Assembly (NCBI GenBank): GCA_017458545.1
Contig: JAFTBA010000096.1
Coordinates: forward strand, 1 to 8,242
From: Synergistaceae bacterium
GTDB lineage: Bacteria; Synergistota; Synergistia; Synergistales; Aminobacteriaceae
Reading direction: 5' to 3'
Length of the DNA stretch: 8,242 bases
Shown here: in pieces, positions 1 through 6,651 of the stretch
How the letters are laid out: every line of letters begins with the position of its first letter
Numbering within the stretch: the stretch's first letter is position 1
Translations under genes and position numbers: made by a program
The notes under the pieces: generated by a model
What the model saw: only the letters and a program-made list of their open reading frames with translations
What the model was told of the DNA's origin: nothing
The model's database searches: none

Positions 1-299
1 CACAGCTTTCGGGGGGTGAACAGCAAAGAGTATGTATAGCGAGGGCACTCATTAATTCACCGCAGATACTTTTGGGAGATGAGCCGACAGGGAATCTTGA
101 CGAGGAGAACGAGGGACTTGTTGTTGATATTTTCAGGAGGCTTCACGATGAAGGGGTAACGATTATTGTTGTGACTCATGATCCTGAAGTAGGAGATGTT
201 GCACAGAGAAAGATAGTTCTCGAACACGGCAGGATAGTAGGAGATGTTGACCAGTCGGGGACTTTCGGGGAGGCTCTGAAACTTAAAGGGAAACATTGA
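1..299 (+). CDS. ABC transporter ATP-binding protein, FtsE/LolD/MacB type (5' end outside window)
   Basis: This is the C-terminal part (98 codons, read from base 3) of an ABC ATPase that would power a membrane permease at the cytoplasmic face. The reading frame is open to the left edge, so the in-frame ATG at 72 lies inside the gene and is not the start. Visible in order are the ABC signature LSGGEQQRV, the Walker B/D-loop stretch ILLGDEPTGNLD, and the H-loop VTHD. The N-terminal Walker A lies outside the window. The EPTGNLD form of Walker B is typical of the FtsE/LolD/MacB group, which includes lipoprotein release, cell division and macrolide/antimicrobial-peptide exporters. The exact substrate cannot be told from this part. 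No permease gene follows on the plus strand; the next gene is convergent. Either the partner lies upstream or it has been lost. The family assignment is firm, the subfamily is not. Confidence 0.93.
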   Translation, partial: QLSGGEQQRVCIARALINSPQILLGDEPTGNLDEENEGLVVDIFRRLHDEGVTIIVVTHDPEVGDVAQRKIVLEHGRIVGDVDQSGTFGEALKLKGKH

Positions 300-322
300 G
301 AATTATGATAAATTTTTTGGAG

Positions 323-331
323 AGGAGGTGA
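323..331 (+). promoter_or_regulatory. Orphan Shine-Dalgarno sequence (AGGAGGTGA)
   Basis: AGGAGGTGA is a full-strength match to the 3' end of 16S rRNA, 24 bases after the stop of the ABC ATPase. No sizeable reading frame starts at a proper distance behind it. The only reading is a GTG at 328 inside the motif itself, which gives 12 codons (VRVLRENFRSRL) and stops with TAG at 364-366. Arg-rich starts of that kind occur in ABC permeases, so this could be the remnant of a lost partner gene, but that is speculation. Confidence 0.35.
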
Positions 332-370
332 GAGTTTTAAGGGAAAATTTTAGGAGCAGACTATAGAGAT

Positions 371-410
371 AAAAGCAGGTTAGCGCGTTATCTTAACACG
401 CAAAACCTGC
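371..410 (-). terminator. Intrinsic terminator of trpB2
   Basis: Read on the minus strand, this is a long hairpin about 26 bases after the trpB2 stop. A 7-bp outer stem (GCAGGTT with AACCTGC) is followed by a small internal loop, an 8-bp inner stem (GCGTGTTA with TAACGCGC, one G-U pair) and an AGA loop, and then by TTTTATCT. On the plus strand the inner stem has a C-A mismatch and the T-run is worse, so it serves mainly trpB2. It may weakly stop transcripts from the ABC gene as well. Confidence 0.75.
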
Positions 411-435
411 CTTAACGTTTTAGGTTCGGAACAGT

Positions 436-1812
436 TTACAGATTAACGTTCGGAATCGTAGCAAAGCCCTTCGCTAAATCCTCATCGGTCGGAATATAAT
501 CGGTCATCGTTCCGTCATTGTACTTCTCATACGCAACCATATCGAAATACCCCGTGCCCGTCAATCCGAAAATTATCGTTTTCTCTTCGCCTGTCTCCTT
601 GCATTTGAGTGCCTCATCAATCGCGACTCTAATCGCGTGTGCGCTCTCAGGAGCAGGTAAAATCCCCTCAACCCTTGCGAACATCTCAGCAGCTTCGAAC
701 ACACTAGTCTGTTCGACAGCGCGTGCTTCCATCAGTCCGTCATGATAGAGCTGGGAGAGTATGCTGCTCATTCCGTGATACCTGAGTCCTCCTGCATGGT
801 TAGCACTCGGGATAAAGTCATGGCCGAGTGTGTACATCTTAGCCATAGGGCATACTTTGCCTGTGTCGCAGAAGTCGTAAGCGAACTTGCCTCTTGTGAA
901 ACTCGGACAGCTTGCAGGTTCAACAGCTATTATCCGGTAATCTGCCTCGCCTCTTAACTTTTCGCCCATGAACGGCGAGATTAATCCGCCCAAGTTCGAT
1001 CCGCCTCCTGCACAGCCGATTATCATATCGGGTTTAATCCCGTACTTATCGCAAGCCGCTTTAGTCTCAAGCCCTATCACCGACTGATGTAACAGCACCT
1101 GATTCAGAACGCTTCCGAGTACGTACCTGTAACCTTCCTCCGATGTCGCAGCCTCAACAGCTTCGCTTATAGCGCAGCCTAATGAACCTGTTGTACCCGG
1201 ATGAGCGGCGTTAATTTTGCGGCCTACCTCAGTTTCCATTGAAGGCGACGGCGTAACGCTTGCTCCGTAAGTCCTCATTACTTCGCGCCTGAAAGGTTTC
1301 TGTTCGTATGAAACTTTCACCATGTAAACTTTACAGCCCAGCCTGAAGAACGAACATGCCATTGCTAAAGCCGTTCCCCACTGTCCTGCTCCTGTCTCGG
1401 TCGTAACTCCTTTGAGTCCCTGAGTCTTAGCGTAATATGCCTGAGCTATTGCGCTGTTGAGTTTGTGTGAGCCTGAAGTATTGTTGCCTTCGAACTTGTA
1501 GAAGATATGTGCAGGTGTACCGAGCAGTTCTTCGAGGAATACTGCGTGAGTCAGCGGTGAAGGTCTGTACATTTTATAGAAGTTGAGTATCTCTTCAGGA
1601 ATGGGAATGTATGCTGTTGTGTCGTCAAGTTCCTGACGTATCAACTCATCGCAGAATATAGGCTGCATTTCCTCAAATGTTAAGGGCTTGAGGGTTGCAG
1701 GGTGAATCAAAGGTGCAGGCTTATGTTTCATGTCTGCTCTGACGTTATACCACGATGAAGGGATTTCGGATTCGTCAAGATATATTTTGTAGGGTACTTT
1801 TGAAATGCTCAT
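436..1812 (-). CDS. trpB: Tryptophan synthase beta chain-like protein, TrpB2 type (PLP-dependent)
   Basis: This 458-residue fold-type II PLP enzyme matches the TrpB2 (TrpB-like) branch, which is longer than the roughly 400-residue TrpB1. It would join indole and L-serine to give L-tryptophan in the cytoplasm. Visible motifs are SHKLN with the PLP lysine at K117, ETGAGQWG at 139-146 (E139 being the presumed catalytic acid), the phosphate-binding GGGSN at 269-273, EGILPAPESAHA near 382-393, and GLTGTGYFD near 416-424. The QWG form and the LHQSVIG segment (241-247) are typical of TrpB2. No trpA or other trp gene is in view. In the family such solitary TrpB2 proteins are thought to salvage free indole, and some act as serine deaminases, so the true role is open. 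The start is the ATG at 1812, with a modest GAGAG element 11 bases upstream. The gene is divergent from miaA, with its own promoter and terminator. Confidence 0.93.
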   Translation of the reverse strand: MSISKVPYKIYLDESEIPSSWYNVRADMKHKPAPLIHPATLKPLTFEEMQPIFCDELIRQELDDTTAYIPIPEEILNFYKMYRPSPLTHAVFLEELLGTPAHIFYKFEGNNTSGSHKLNSAIAQAYYAKTQGLKGVTTETGAGQWGTALAMACSFFRLGCKVYMVKVSYEQKPFRREVMRTYGASVTPSPSMETEVGRKINAAHPGTTGSLGCAISEAVEAATSEEGYRYVLGSVLNQVLLHQSVIGLETKAACDKYGIKPDMIIGCAGGGSNLGGLISPFMGEKLRGEADYRIIAVEPASCPSFTRGKFAYDFCDTGKVCPMAKMYTLGHDFIPSANHAGGLRYHGMSSILSQLYHDGLMEARAVEQTSVFEAAEMFARVEGILPAPESAHAIRVAIDEALKCKETGEEKTIIFGLTGTGYFDMVAYEKYNDGTMTDYIPTDEDLAKGFATIPNVNL

Positions 1813-1853
1813 TATGAATCAATCTCTCACTTTCCGTTTTAATTTCGGGGCTA

Positions 1854-1884
1854 ATTATAATGCAGGGAAAATTTTTCTTGTAAC
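1854..1884 (-). promoter_or_regulatory. Putative promoter of trpB2
   Basis: On the minus strand a perfect TATAAT lies at 1859-1854, about 42 bases before the trpB2 ATG. A weak -35 candidate, TTACAA, sits at 1884-1879 with a long 19-base spacer. The -35 is poor, and it overlaps one arm of the palindrome at 1881-1898, which suggests that a protein bound there controls this promoter. The position is inferred from the sequence only. Confidence 0.5.
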
Positions 1885-1898
1885 TCATATTTGAGTTA
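1881..1898. repeat. Perfect 7-bp inverted repeat, candidate operator for trpB2
   Basis: TAACTCA, four bases (TATT), then TGAGTTA form a perfect 18-base dyad. It lies just upstream of and over the weak -35 of the trpB2 promoter and about 84 bases before the miaA -10. There is no T-run behind it on either strand, so a protein-binding site is more likely than a terminator. The sequence does not match the classical TrpR box (CTAGT-based). The regulator is unknown. Confidence 0.5.
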
Positions 1899-1960
1899 AT
1901 CATCTTACTGTTTTTGCTTAACGGCCGGGAAAAGAATAAAATTTTTTTTTGCCGATGTGC

Positions 1961-1987
1961 TTGCAATTTTCAAGTTTATGTTATAAT
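1961..1987 (+). promoter_or_regulatory. Promoter of the miaA-ispH-rpsA operon, extended -10
   Basis: TGTTATAAT (1979-1987) is a perfect extended -10 element. TTGCAA at 1961-1966 is a usable -35 with a short 15-base spacer. An A/T tract (about 1930-1950, including nine T in a row) lies where an UP element would contact the RNA polymerase alpha subunit, given a start site near 1994. The leader to the miaA start would be about 30 bases. Confidence 0.65.
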
Positions 1988-2025
1988 TCAATGCACTTTA
2001 TTTGTAACGAGGTCTTATTATTTTG

Positions 2026-2976
2026 ATGAACAGGCAGCCTGTGGTTGCTTTAATCGGAGCTACAGCCGTAGGTAAAACGGCACTCAGCTTATCACTAGCA
2101 GAAAAATTAAACGCTGAAATCATTTCAGTAGACTCACGTCAGGTTTACCGTTATATGGACGTGGGTACTGATAAAGTTTCAGCATCATTGCGCCGTGAAA
2201 TACCCCATCATATGATTGATATTGCTGACCCTGATGAGAAGTTCACAGTTTCGGATTTCGCCGAAAAAGCATCCAAGTCAGCAGCAAGAATCTTAGCGCG
2301 AAAAAAAATTCCCATCTTCGTCGGAGGAACTCCTTTCTATTACAATGCACTGTTCCACGCTTCACTTAACGAGGACCTCCCTTCAGACTCGGACGTTCGC
2401 GGAAAATATGAGGCACTCGCAAATTCGCAGGGTGCTGAACTGTTACACATGAGGCTTGCTGAGGTTGACCCACAGTCAGCAGAGAGACTCCACAAGAACG
2501 ACATTCAGAGGGTAGCAAGGGCATTAGAGATTTGGGACTTAACAGGTAAATCACCGTCCCAAATTTACAGCGAAGGGTCTAAAAGGGATTACGGGTTCGA
2601 TATTCTTTACATAGGTTTGGCAAGAGCAAGAGAGGAATTATTCAGGCGCATTGAAATAAGATTAGAACAGGAATATTCTTCTGATTTCCCTGCTGAAGTT
2701 GAATGGCTCATGAATAACGGCTTCGATGACAGGTTTAATCCCCTTAAAGGTTTAGGCTATAAAGAGCTTATTGATTACCACAGGGGGAAATTAAAATTTG
2801 ATGAGGCACTTGAAATTTCCGTTTCACGCACAAAAGCATTCTGCAGAAGACAGCAGACATGGTTCAAAAAATTTGCGCCTGCCGTATGGTTCGACATGTC
2901 GGAGGCAAGTCATGAGGAAGAAATCATAAATACGATTAACAAACATATTCACAAAGAGGACATCTCAGAATGGTAA
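2026..2976 (+). CDS. miaA: tRNA dimethylallyltransferase MiaA
   Basis: MiaA transfers a dimethylallyl group from DMAPP to N6 of adenosine 37 in tRNAs that read UNN codons, which steadies codon-anticodon pairing. The 316-residue length is normal. Visible are the P-loop GATAVGKT at 11-18, DSRQVYRYMDVGTDK at 36-50, the HHMIDIADPDE stretch at 61-71, the substrate-channel GGTPFYYNAL at 100-109, KNDIQRVARALEI at 157-169, GLGYKE at 242-247 and the C-terminal RRQQTWF at 274-280. I chose the ATG at 2026. A TTG directly before it (2023) is an alternative start that adds one residue and lies better spaced (10 bases) from the GAGG at 2009-2012. It is the first gene of an operon; its end overlaps the ispH start by 7 bases. 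IspH makes its DMAPP substrate, so the pairing makes metabolic sense. Confidence 0.97.
   Translation: MNRQPVVALIGATAVGKTALSLSLAEKLNAEIISVDSRQVYRYMDVGTDKVSASLRREIPHHMIDIADPDEKFTVSDFAEKASKSAARILARKKIPIFVGGTPFYYNALFHASLNEDLPSDSDVRGKYEALANSQGAELLHMRLAEVDPQSAERLHKNDIQRVARALEIWDLTGKSPSQIYSEGSKRDYGFDILYIGLARAREELFRRIEIRLEQEYSSDFPAEVEWLMNNGFDDRFNPLKGLGYKELIDYHRGKLKFDEALEISVSRTKAFCRRQQTWFKKFAPAVWFDMSEASHEEEIINTINKHIHKEDISEW
2955..2960 (+). promoter_or_regulatory. Ribosome binding site of ispH inside miaA
   Basis: AGAGGA ends 9 bases before the ATG at 2970, which decides for that start over the in-frame ATG at 2979 three codons later. The site lies within the miaA coding sequence, as expected for translationally coupled genes. 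Confidence 0.6.
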
Positions 2977-3839
2977 TCATGGCCGAACATGCAGGTTTTT
3001 GTTTCGGCGTTAAACGCGCTGTTGACGCTGTATCTGAGGCTCTCAAAAATAATTCTGAGGTCTGGACTATAGGACTTCCCATTCACAACCCTCAGGAAGT
3101 CGCAAGACTTCAGGCTATGGGACTCAGAGTCGCTCAGAACGATTCCGAAATACCTTCGGGCGCAAAAGTTATGATACGCGCTCACGGTGAAGCTCTCGAT
3201 GTTACTGAGAGACTCAGGGCAAGAGGAATTGACATTGCCGATATGACATGCCCGTTCGTCAGAAAAGCTCAGGAAAAAGCTGCGGAGTTATCAAGCGAAG
3301 GTTATCACATTGTTCTGCTGGGCGATAAGAATCACCCTGAGATTAAAGGCATTCTCGGCCATGTCGGGAACGTTAACGATGCTGAAGTAGTAGCTGATGA
3401 GTCCGAAGCACTTAACGTTCAGTTCCACGCAAAAACAGCTCTTATTTCGCAGACTACACAGCGCGAGGAAAGACTCGAAAAAATTGCAGGAATATTAACG
3501 GGAAAATCATCGGAACTAAGAGTCTGCAACACTATATGCAAAGCTACTGCACAGCGTCAGGACGCAGTAAGAAAACTGGTCCGCGAAAATCAAATTGACG
3601 GCGTTGTGCTTATAGGCGGAAAGTCAAGCGCAAATACAGGAAAACTCAAAGACATTCTCACTGCTGAAGGTGTGAACGTCCTTTGGGTTGAGGACGAAAA
3701 CGAAATTAACGCAAACTCTAAATGGTTCAAAGAAAAATCTGTGATTGGTATTGCTGCGGGTGCCAGTACACCTGAATGGCTTATCGATAAAATCAAAAAT
3801 ATTATTGCGGCAAAGCAGGATGTTTTAAGGGGGTATTGA
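2970..3839 (+). CDS. ispH: 4-hydroxy-3-methylbut-2-enyl diphosphate reductase IspH
   Basis: IspH is the iron-sulfur enzyme that ends the MEP (non-mevalonate) pathway, reducing HMBPP to IPP and DMAPP in the cytoplasm. The 289 residues match the usual length. The three cluster cysteines are visible: C11 in AGFCFGVKRAVD, C94 in MTCPFV and C190 in CNTICKAT. Substrate residues also fit: H39 in PIHN, H122 and E124 in NHPEIKG, T162-T163 in ISQTT, the GGKSSANTGKL loop near 216-226 and S266 in AGASTP. It overlaps miaA by 7 bases. Its TGA is followed in the same frame by TTC, a second stop TAA and then the ATG of the S1 gene, with only six bases between the genes. In several Clostridia and Thermotogae the two are one fused protein; here they are separate. 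The gene implies that the host makes isoprenoids by the MEP route. Confidence 0.97.
   Translation: MVIMAEHAGFCFGVKRAVDAVSEALKNNSEVWTIGLPIHNPQEVARLQAMGLRVAQNDSEIPSGAKVMIRAHGEALDVTERLRARGIDIADMTCPFVRKAQEKAAELSSEGYHIVLLGDKNHPEIKGILGHVGNVNDAEVVADESEALNVQFHAKTALISQTTQREERLEKIAGILTGKSSELRVCNTICKATAQRQDAVRKLVRENQIDGVVLIGGKSSANTGKLKDILTAEGVNVLWVEDENEINANSKWFKEKSVIGIAAGASTPEWLIDKIKNIIAAKQDVLRGY
3827..3833 (+). promoter_or_regulatory. Ribosome binding site of the S1 gene
   Basis: AAGGGGG lies within the last codons of ispH, 12 bases before the ATG at 3846. The two in-frame stops between the genes mean that the S1 protein needs its own initiation, and this site supplies it. Confidence 0.55.
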
Positions 3840-3845
3840 TTCTAA

Positions 3846-5513
3846 ATGGAGAATCAGTCAAACGAAGTAACACAGGAAGTAACAGAAGTAATACAGGAAA
3901 CAGCGCACGAAGTTCAGCCCGAGCCTCAGACTCAGGCCACAGAAAATGCTCCTCAGACTCAGGCACAGAATGAACCTGAAACTATGCAGCAGGCACTCGA
4001 CCTTTACGGCGATAACGTTCATCTCCGCAGGGGCGAGATTAAGAGCGGCAAAGTCATCAGCAAAACTGAAAACGGTTTCCTTGTTGATGTAGGGTTCAAA
4101 TGCGAGGGCGTTCTCCCCATGAGAGAATACACTAATCATTCGCTCATTGAAGAGGAAGGCTCAGAGCCTAAACCCGGCGACATTATCGAAGTCGAAATCG
4201 TCAGCGTAAGAGACGGTGATGATGCACAGCTTTTACTCTCACGCTGGAGGCACGAGTTCGATAAACGATGGGACGCTCTCGAAGCTGCTGCGAAAGAGAA
4301 TCCCGTTATGCAGGTTAAAGGCGTAAGCAGAGTTAAAGGCGGACTCATGGTCAACGCATTCGGTCTCGAAGGGTTTATACCTATTTCACAGCTCACTCTC
4401 GCAGGAAGAGGCGCAAATCCTCAGAACTTTGTCGGCCAGACTCTTACCGTTAAAGTACTCGACCACGACAAACGCAAACACAGACTCGTATTCTCGCGCA
4501 GAGTACTGCTTGAGGAAGCAGAGAATGAACGCAAAGCTAAATTCTATGAGAGAGTCCATGAGGGCGACATCGTTAACGGTGAAGTTTCAAGCCTTACAAC
4601 GTTCGGAGTGTTCGTGAACTTGGGCGAAATGGACGGACTTGTTCACCAGACCGAAGTAACATGGAAACGCTCGTTCAAGATTAAGGACATGTTCAAGAAG
4701 GGCGACAAAGTTACAGTGAAAGTAATCGGGATCGATAAGGAGAACGACAGAATTTCACTGAGCATGAAACAGGCTGAGGGAGATCCTTGGGACACCGTAG
4801 GCGACAGAATACATAAGGGCGATGTCATTAAAGGTACTGTAACGAACCTCCGCGATTTCGGAGCATTTGTTGAGCTTGAACCGGGAATCGAAGGACTCGT
4901 ACATGTAGGTGATATTTCGTGGGCAAGGATTAAGAAGCCCGGCGAAGTTCTCAGAAAGAATCAGGAGCTTGAAGTTTTAGTGCTTGACATTGACCTCGAG
5001 AAGAGACGTATCAGTCTCGGCTGCAAACAGCTCCATGACCCCTGGAACGAAATCGATAAACGTTACCTCGCAGGTCAGGACATTAACGTTAAAGTCGTAA
5101 GACTCGCTGATTTCGGAGCATTTGTTGAGGTTGAAGAGGGAGTCGAAGCGTTGATACATATTTCGCAGCTCAGCAGGAAGAGAGTCGATAAACCTGCCGA
5201 TGTCCTTCAGGAAGGTCAGGAAGTTACAGCAAGAATCCTTGAGGTTAACCCCGAACAGCGCAGAATGAGACTCTCACTCAGCGCGCTCGAACCCGAACCT
5301 GAACCCGAACCCTCACCCGTTCGTGAAGAACGCGAACCCGGTAAACCTGAACAGAAACCTGAACGCCCTGATCGCGGTGAACGCCGTGACCGCAGAGGCA
5401 AGGGACGCACAAGAACTGTCAGGGATTCAGCAGGGTATGACGATGACAGTGAGGAACTCGCGTATAACCCGTTCGCTGATGCCTTTAAGGGAACTGAATG
5501 GGCAAAGGAATAG
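3846..5513 (+). CDS. rpsA: S1 RNA-binding domain protein, ribosomal protein S1-like (five S1 repeats)
   Basis: This 555-residue protein carries five S1 (OB-fold) repeats at about residues 65-134, 153-219, 238-308, 323-395 and 408-479. Repeats 3 to 5 are closest to the consensus, each with an FGxFV strand (TFGVFV, DFGAFV, DFGAFV) and a GLVH/ALIH segment. Proteins of this type bind mRNA at the ribosome and help initiation; E. coli S1 has six repeats. The first 50 or so residues are acidic and rich in Glu, Gln and Thr, and look disordered. After the last repeat comes an EP-repeat linker (481-490) and a basic Arg/Gly/Asp-rich tail (about 505-524), followed by an acidic end. Such a tail could add RNA contacts; that is inference. 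It is the last gene of the miaA operon and has its own ribosome-binding site. Whether it is a true ribosomal S1 or an S1-like regulator cannot be settled from sequence, but position and repeats favour S1. Confidence 0.93.
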   Translation: MENQSNEVTQEVTEVIQETAHEVQPEPQTQATENAPQTQAQNEPETMQQALDLYGDNVHLRRGEIKSGKVISKTENGFLVDVGFKCEGVLPMREYTNHSLIEEEGSEPKPGDIIEVEIVSVRDGDDAQLLLSRWRHEFDKRWDALEAAAKENPVMQVKGVSRVKGGLMVNAFGLEGFIPISQLTLAGRGANPQNFVGQTLTVKVLDHDKRKHRLVFSRRVLLEEAENERKAKFYERVHEGDIVNGEVSSLTTFGVFVNLGEMDGLVHQTEVTWKRSFKIKDMFKKGDKVTVKVIGIDKENDRISLSMKQAEGDPWDTVGDRIHKGDVIKGTVTNLRDFGAFVELEPGIEGLVHVGDISWARIKKPGEVLRKNQELEVLVLDIDLEKRRISLGCKQLHDPWNEIDKRYLAGQDINVKVVRLADFGAFVEVEEGVEALIHISQLSRKRVDKPADVLQEGQEVTARILEVNPEQRRMRLSLSALEPEPEPEPSPVREEREPGKPEQKPERPDRGERRDRRGKGRTRTVRDSAGYDDDSEELAYNPFADAFKGTEWAKE

Positions 5514-5535
5514 AACTGTAACAGCGAAAATTTTA

Positions 5536-5568
5536 ACGGTCTCTCTTTTTCGGGGAGGCCGTTTTTTT
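5536..5568 (+). terminator. Intrinsic terminator of the miaA-ispH-rpsA operon
   Basis: The hairpin pairs 5536-5546 with 5552-5562 (ACGGTCTCTCT with GGGGAGGCCGT, some G-U pairs) around a five-base loop and runs straight into seven T residues (5562-5568). It lies 22 bases after the S1 stop. On the minus strand it is followed only by TAAAATTTT, so it could also weakly stop transcription from the convergent Rpn gene. Confidence 0.9.
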
Positions 5569-5597
5569 GTGGGAAATGTATGGGTTTGTGATGAGGG

Positions 5598-6560
5598 TTA
5601 CAGGGATTTGAGGTCTTCGGGAGAAATACCCGTACACTTAAGAATCATTTTGTTGCTGATTCCTGCTTTACGCATTGTACTGGCAATTTCGAGAGCAGCT
5701 TTTTGCGCTCCCAGTCCCTTGCCTAATTCAATGCCTTCATTAAATACTATACTTCCAGGATATTCCAATACTTTGCCTCCCATGATGTCTGTCACTCCTT
5801 CTTTTAGCAAACTGTATTTTCTTGCTATCTTCTCAAGAACTTTGCGAGTCATTTCTACAATTGTTGTCCAGTCGAATGAGTGAATCTTCTCGTCCTTCAA
5901 GACTTCCTCAAGACGTGTCATGAAGTTCTCATATTCTTTTTTCAGAGTCTCAAACTCTTTTGCGTCTCTCTCATAGACTGCAAATTTCTTCTCGAAGTTA
6001 AAGATATAGAACGGCAACAAAAAGTATAAACCCTTACCGAAAATATAATCAAGAGAATAATTTTTCATTTTCATCACAGGGACGTCAAATTTTACAGTAC
6101 CTCCGGGAGTATTCATAATTATTTTCATGACATCAGGAGTATTTTTCTTTGACCTCAGAAAAAGTACTGCAGAGTTTGAAATCGTAACTGTCAGCGTATT
6201 GCTGATAATCTCCCCAGAATCTAATGCCTCCTGCGTAATATACTCAAATATTCTCACCAACATAGTATTATCAGCTGTGGACTGGCATTCAAATATGTAC
6301 TTATCTTGCGTTCCGTCATCAGCAATAATTGTAAATGCACTGTCTGTGATACGTTTTTGTTCTTGGCCGTCCTGCCCGTTAATATAATGCTCGTTAGGGG
6401 TAAGATAAATTTTCTCCCTGCCCGTGTAACGCTTCCCAAAAATCTCATTAATCACAGGGATTACAAGATGAAGACAGTTATTCATCATTGTCCTGAACGC
6501 ATCATCATAAACCGATGATCCTTGATTATTTTTACCCGTATTAATCATTCCTCTCCACAT
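5598..6560 (-). CDS. Rpn family PD-(D/E)XK nuclease / YhgA-like putative transposase
   Basis: This 320-residue protein looks like the Rpn (recombination-promoting nuclease, YhgA-like, PD-(D/E)XK) family. In E. coli, relatives are DNA endonucleases that promote RecA-independent recombination. The start DDAFRTMMNNCLHLVIPVIN (19-38) is typical of the family form in gut anaerobes. The nuclease core is seen as D73 in ITDSAFTI and E91-C-Q93 in IFECQST, a D...ExQ variant of the motif. A charged helical stretch lies at about 190-225. The C-terminal tail (about 290-320, ending TGISPEDLKSL) resembles the short helical tail often found in the family. I see no inverted repeats or target duplication around it, so it is not shown to be part of an intact element. 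The ATG at 6560 has GGAAG nine to ten bases upstream; an ATG at 6548 is an alternative. The gene looks more A+T-rich than its neighbours, which fits horizontal gain. The biological role is unknown. Confidence 0.85.
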   Translation of the reverse strand: MWRGMINTGKNNQGSSVYDDAFRTMMNNCLHLVIPVINEIFGKRYTGREKIYLTPNEHYINGQDGQEQKRITDSAFTIIADDGTQDKYIFECQSTADNTMLVRIFEYITQEALDSGEIISNTLTVTISNSAVLFLRSKKNTPDVMKIIMNTPGGTVKFDVPVMKMKNYSLDYIFGKGLYFLLPFYIFNFEKKFAVYERDAKEFETLKKEYENFMTRLEEVLKDEKIHSFDWTTIVEMTRKVLEKIARKYSLLKEGVTDIMGGKVLEYPGSIVFNEGIELGKGLGAQKAALEIASTMRKAGISNKMILKCTGISPEDLKSL

Positions 6561-6626
6561 AATTAATTTTCTTCCGAATTTTTCTTACTGATAACCTATT
6601 ATCGCATATAACAGTAGAAAGGCTGA

Positions 6627-6651
6627 GTACCGGCTCAATCGGAGTCGGTGC
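6627..6651. repeat. Hairpin in the divergent Rpn / nitroreductase gap
   Basis: A 10-bp stem (GTACCGGCTC with GAGTCGGTGC, two G-U pairs on the plus strand) closes on a five-base loop AATCG. On the plus strand ATTTTT follows, but only five bases after the stem, which is weak for a terminator. The hairpin lies between two divergent genes, where no terminator is needed, and just upstream of the nitroreductase promoter. It may be a protein-binding dyad or a relic. Confidence 0.45.

Noticed and set aside
57..296. A 79-codon minus-strand frame opposite the ABC ATPase
   Set aside because: It is a shadow of the ATPase, which has clear signature, Walker B and H-loop motifs on the plus strand.
1813..1853. 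A possible tryptophan attenuator or T-box in the trpB2 leader
   Set aside because: The inferred leader is only about 35 bases, too short for a T-box, and shows no Trp-codon leader peptide or competing hairpins.
1922..1954. A possible terminator CGGC ... T-run ... GCCG between trpB2 and miaA
   Set aside because: The stem would be only four G/C pairs around a long A/T interior, and the T-run lies inside rather than after the stem. An UP-like promoter tract explains it better.
1775..1966. A 63-codon minus-strand frame through the trpB2 upstream region
   Set aside because: It overlaps the trpB2 start in another frame and crosses the promoter region. Its Lys/Ser/Asn-rich content reflects A/T-rich DNA, and no family is recognisable.
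3858..4139. A 93-codon minus-strand frame opposite the start of the S1 gene
   Set aside because: It is antisense to a well-supported gene; its Cys/Phe/Leu-rich composition is what the complement of the Gln/Glu-rich coding stretch gives.
5281..5330. The repeated GAACCC/GAACCT units as a possible mobile or CRISPR-like repeat
   Set aside because: They are in-frame codons for the Glu-Pro repeat of the S1 tail and have no spacers.
5323..5883. A 186-codon plus-strand frame across the S1 3' end, the terminator and the Rpn 3' end
   Set aside because: It runs out of frame through the repetitive tail of the S1 gene, across a clear terminator and antisense to the Rpn gene. It has no recognisable domain or ribosome-binding site.
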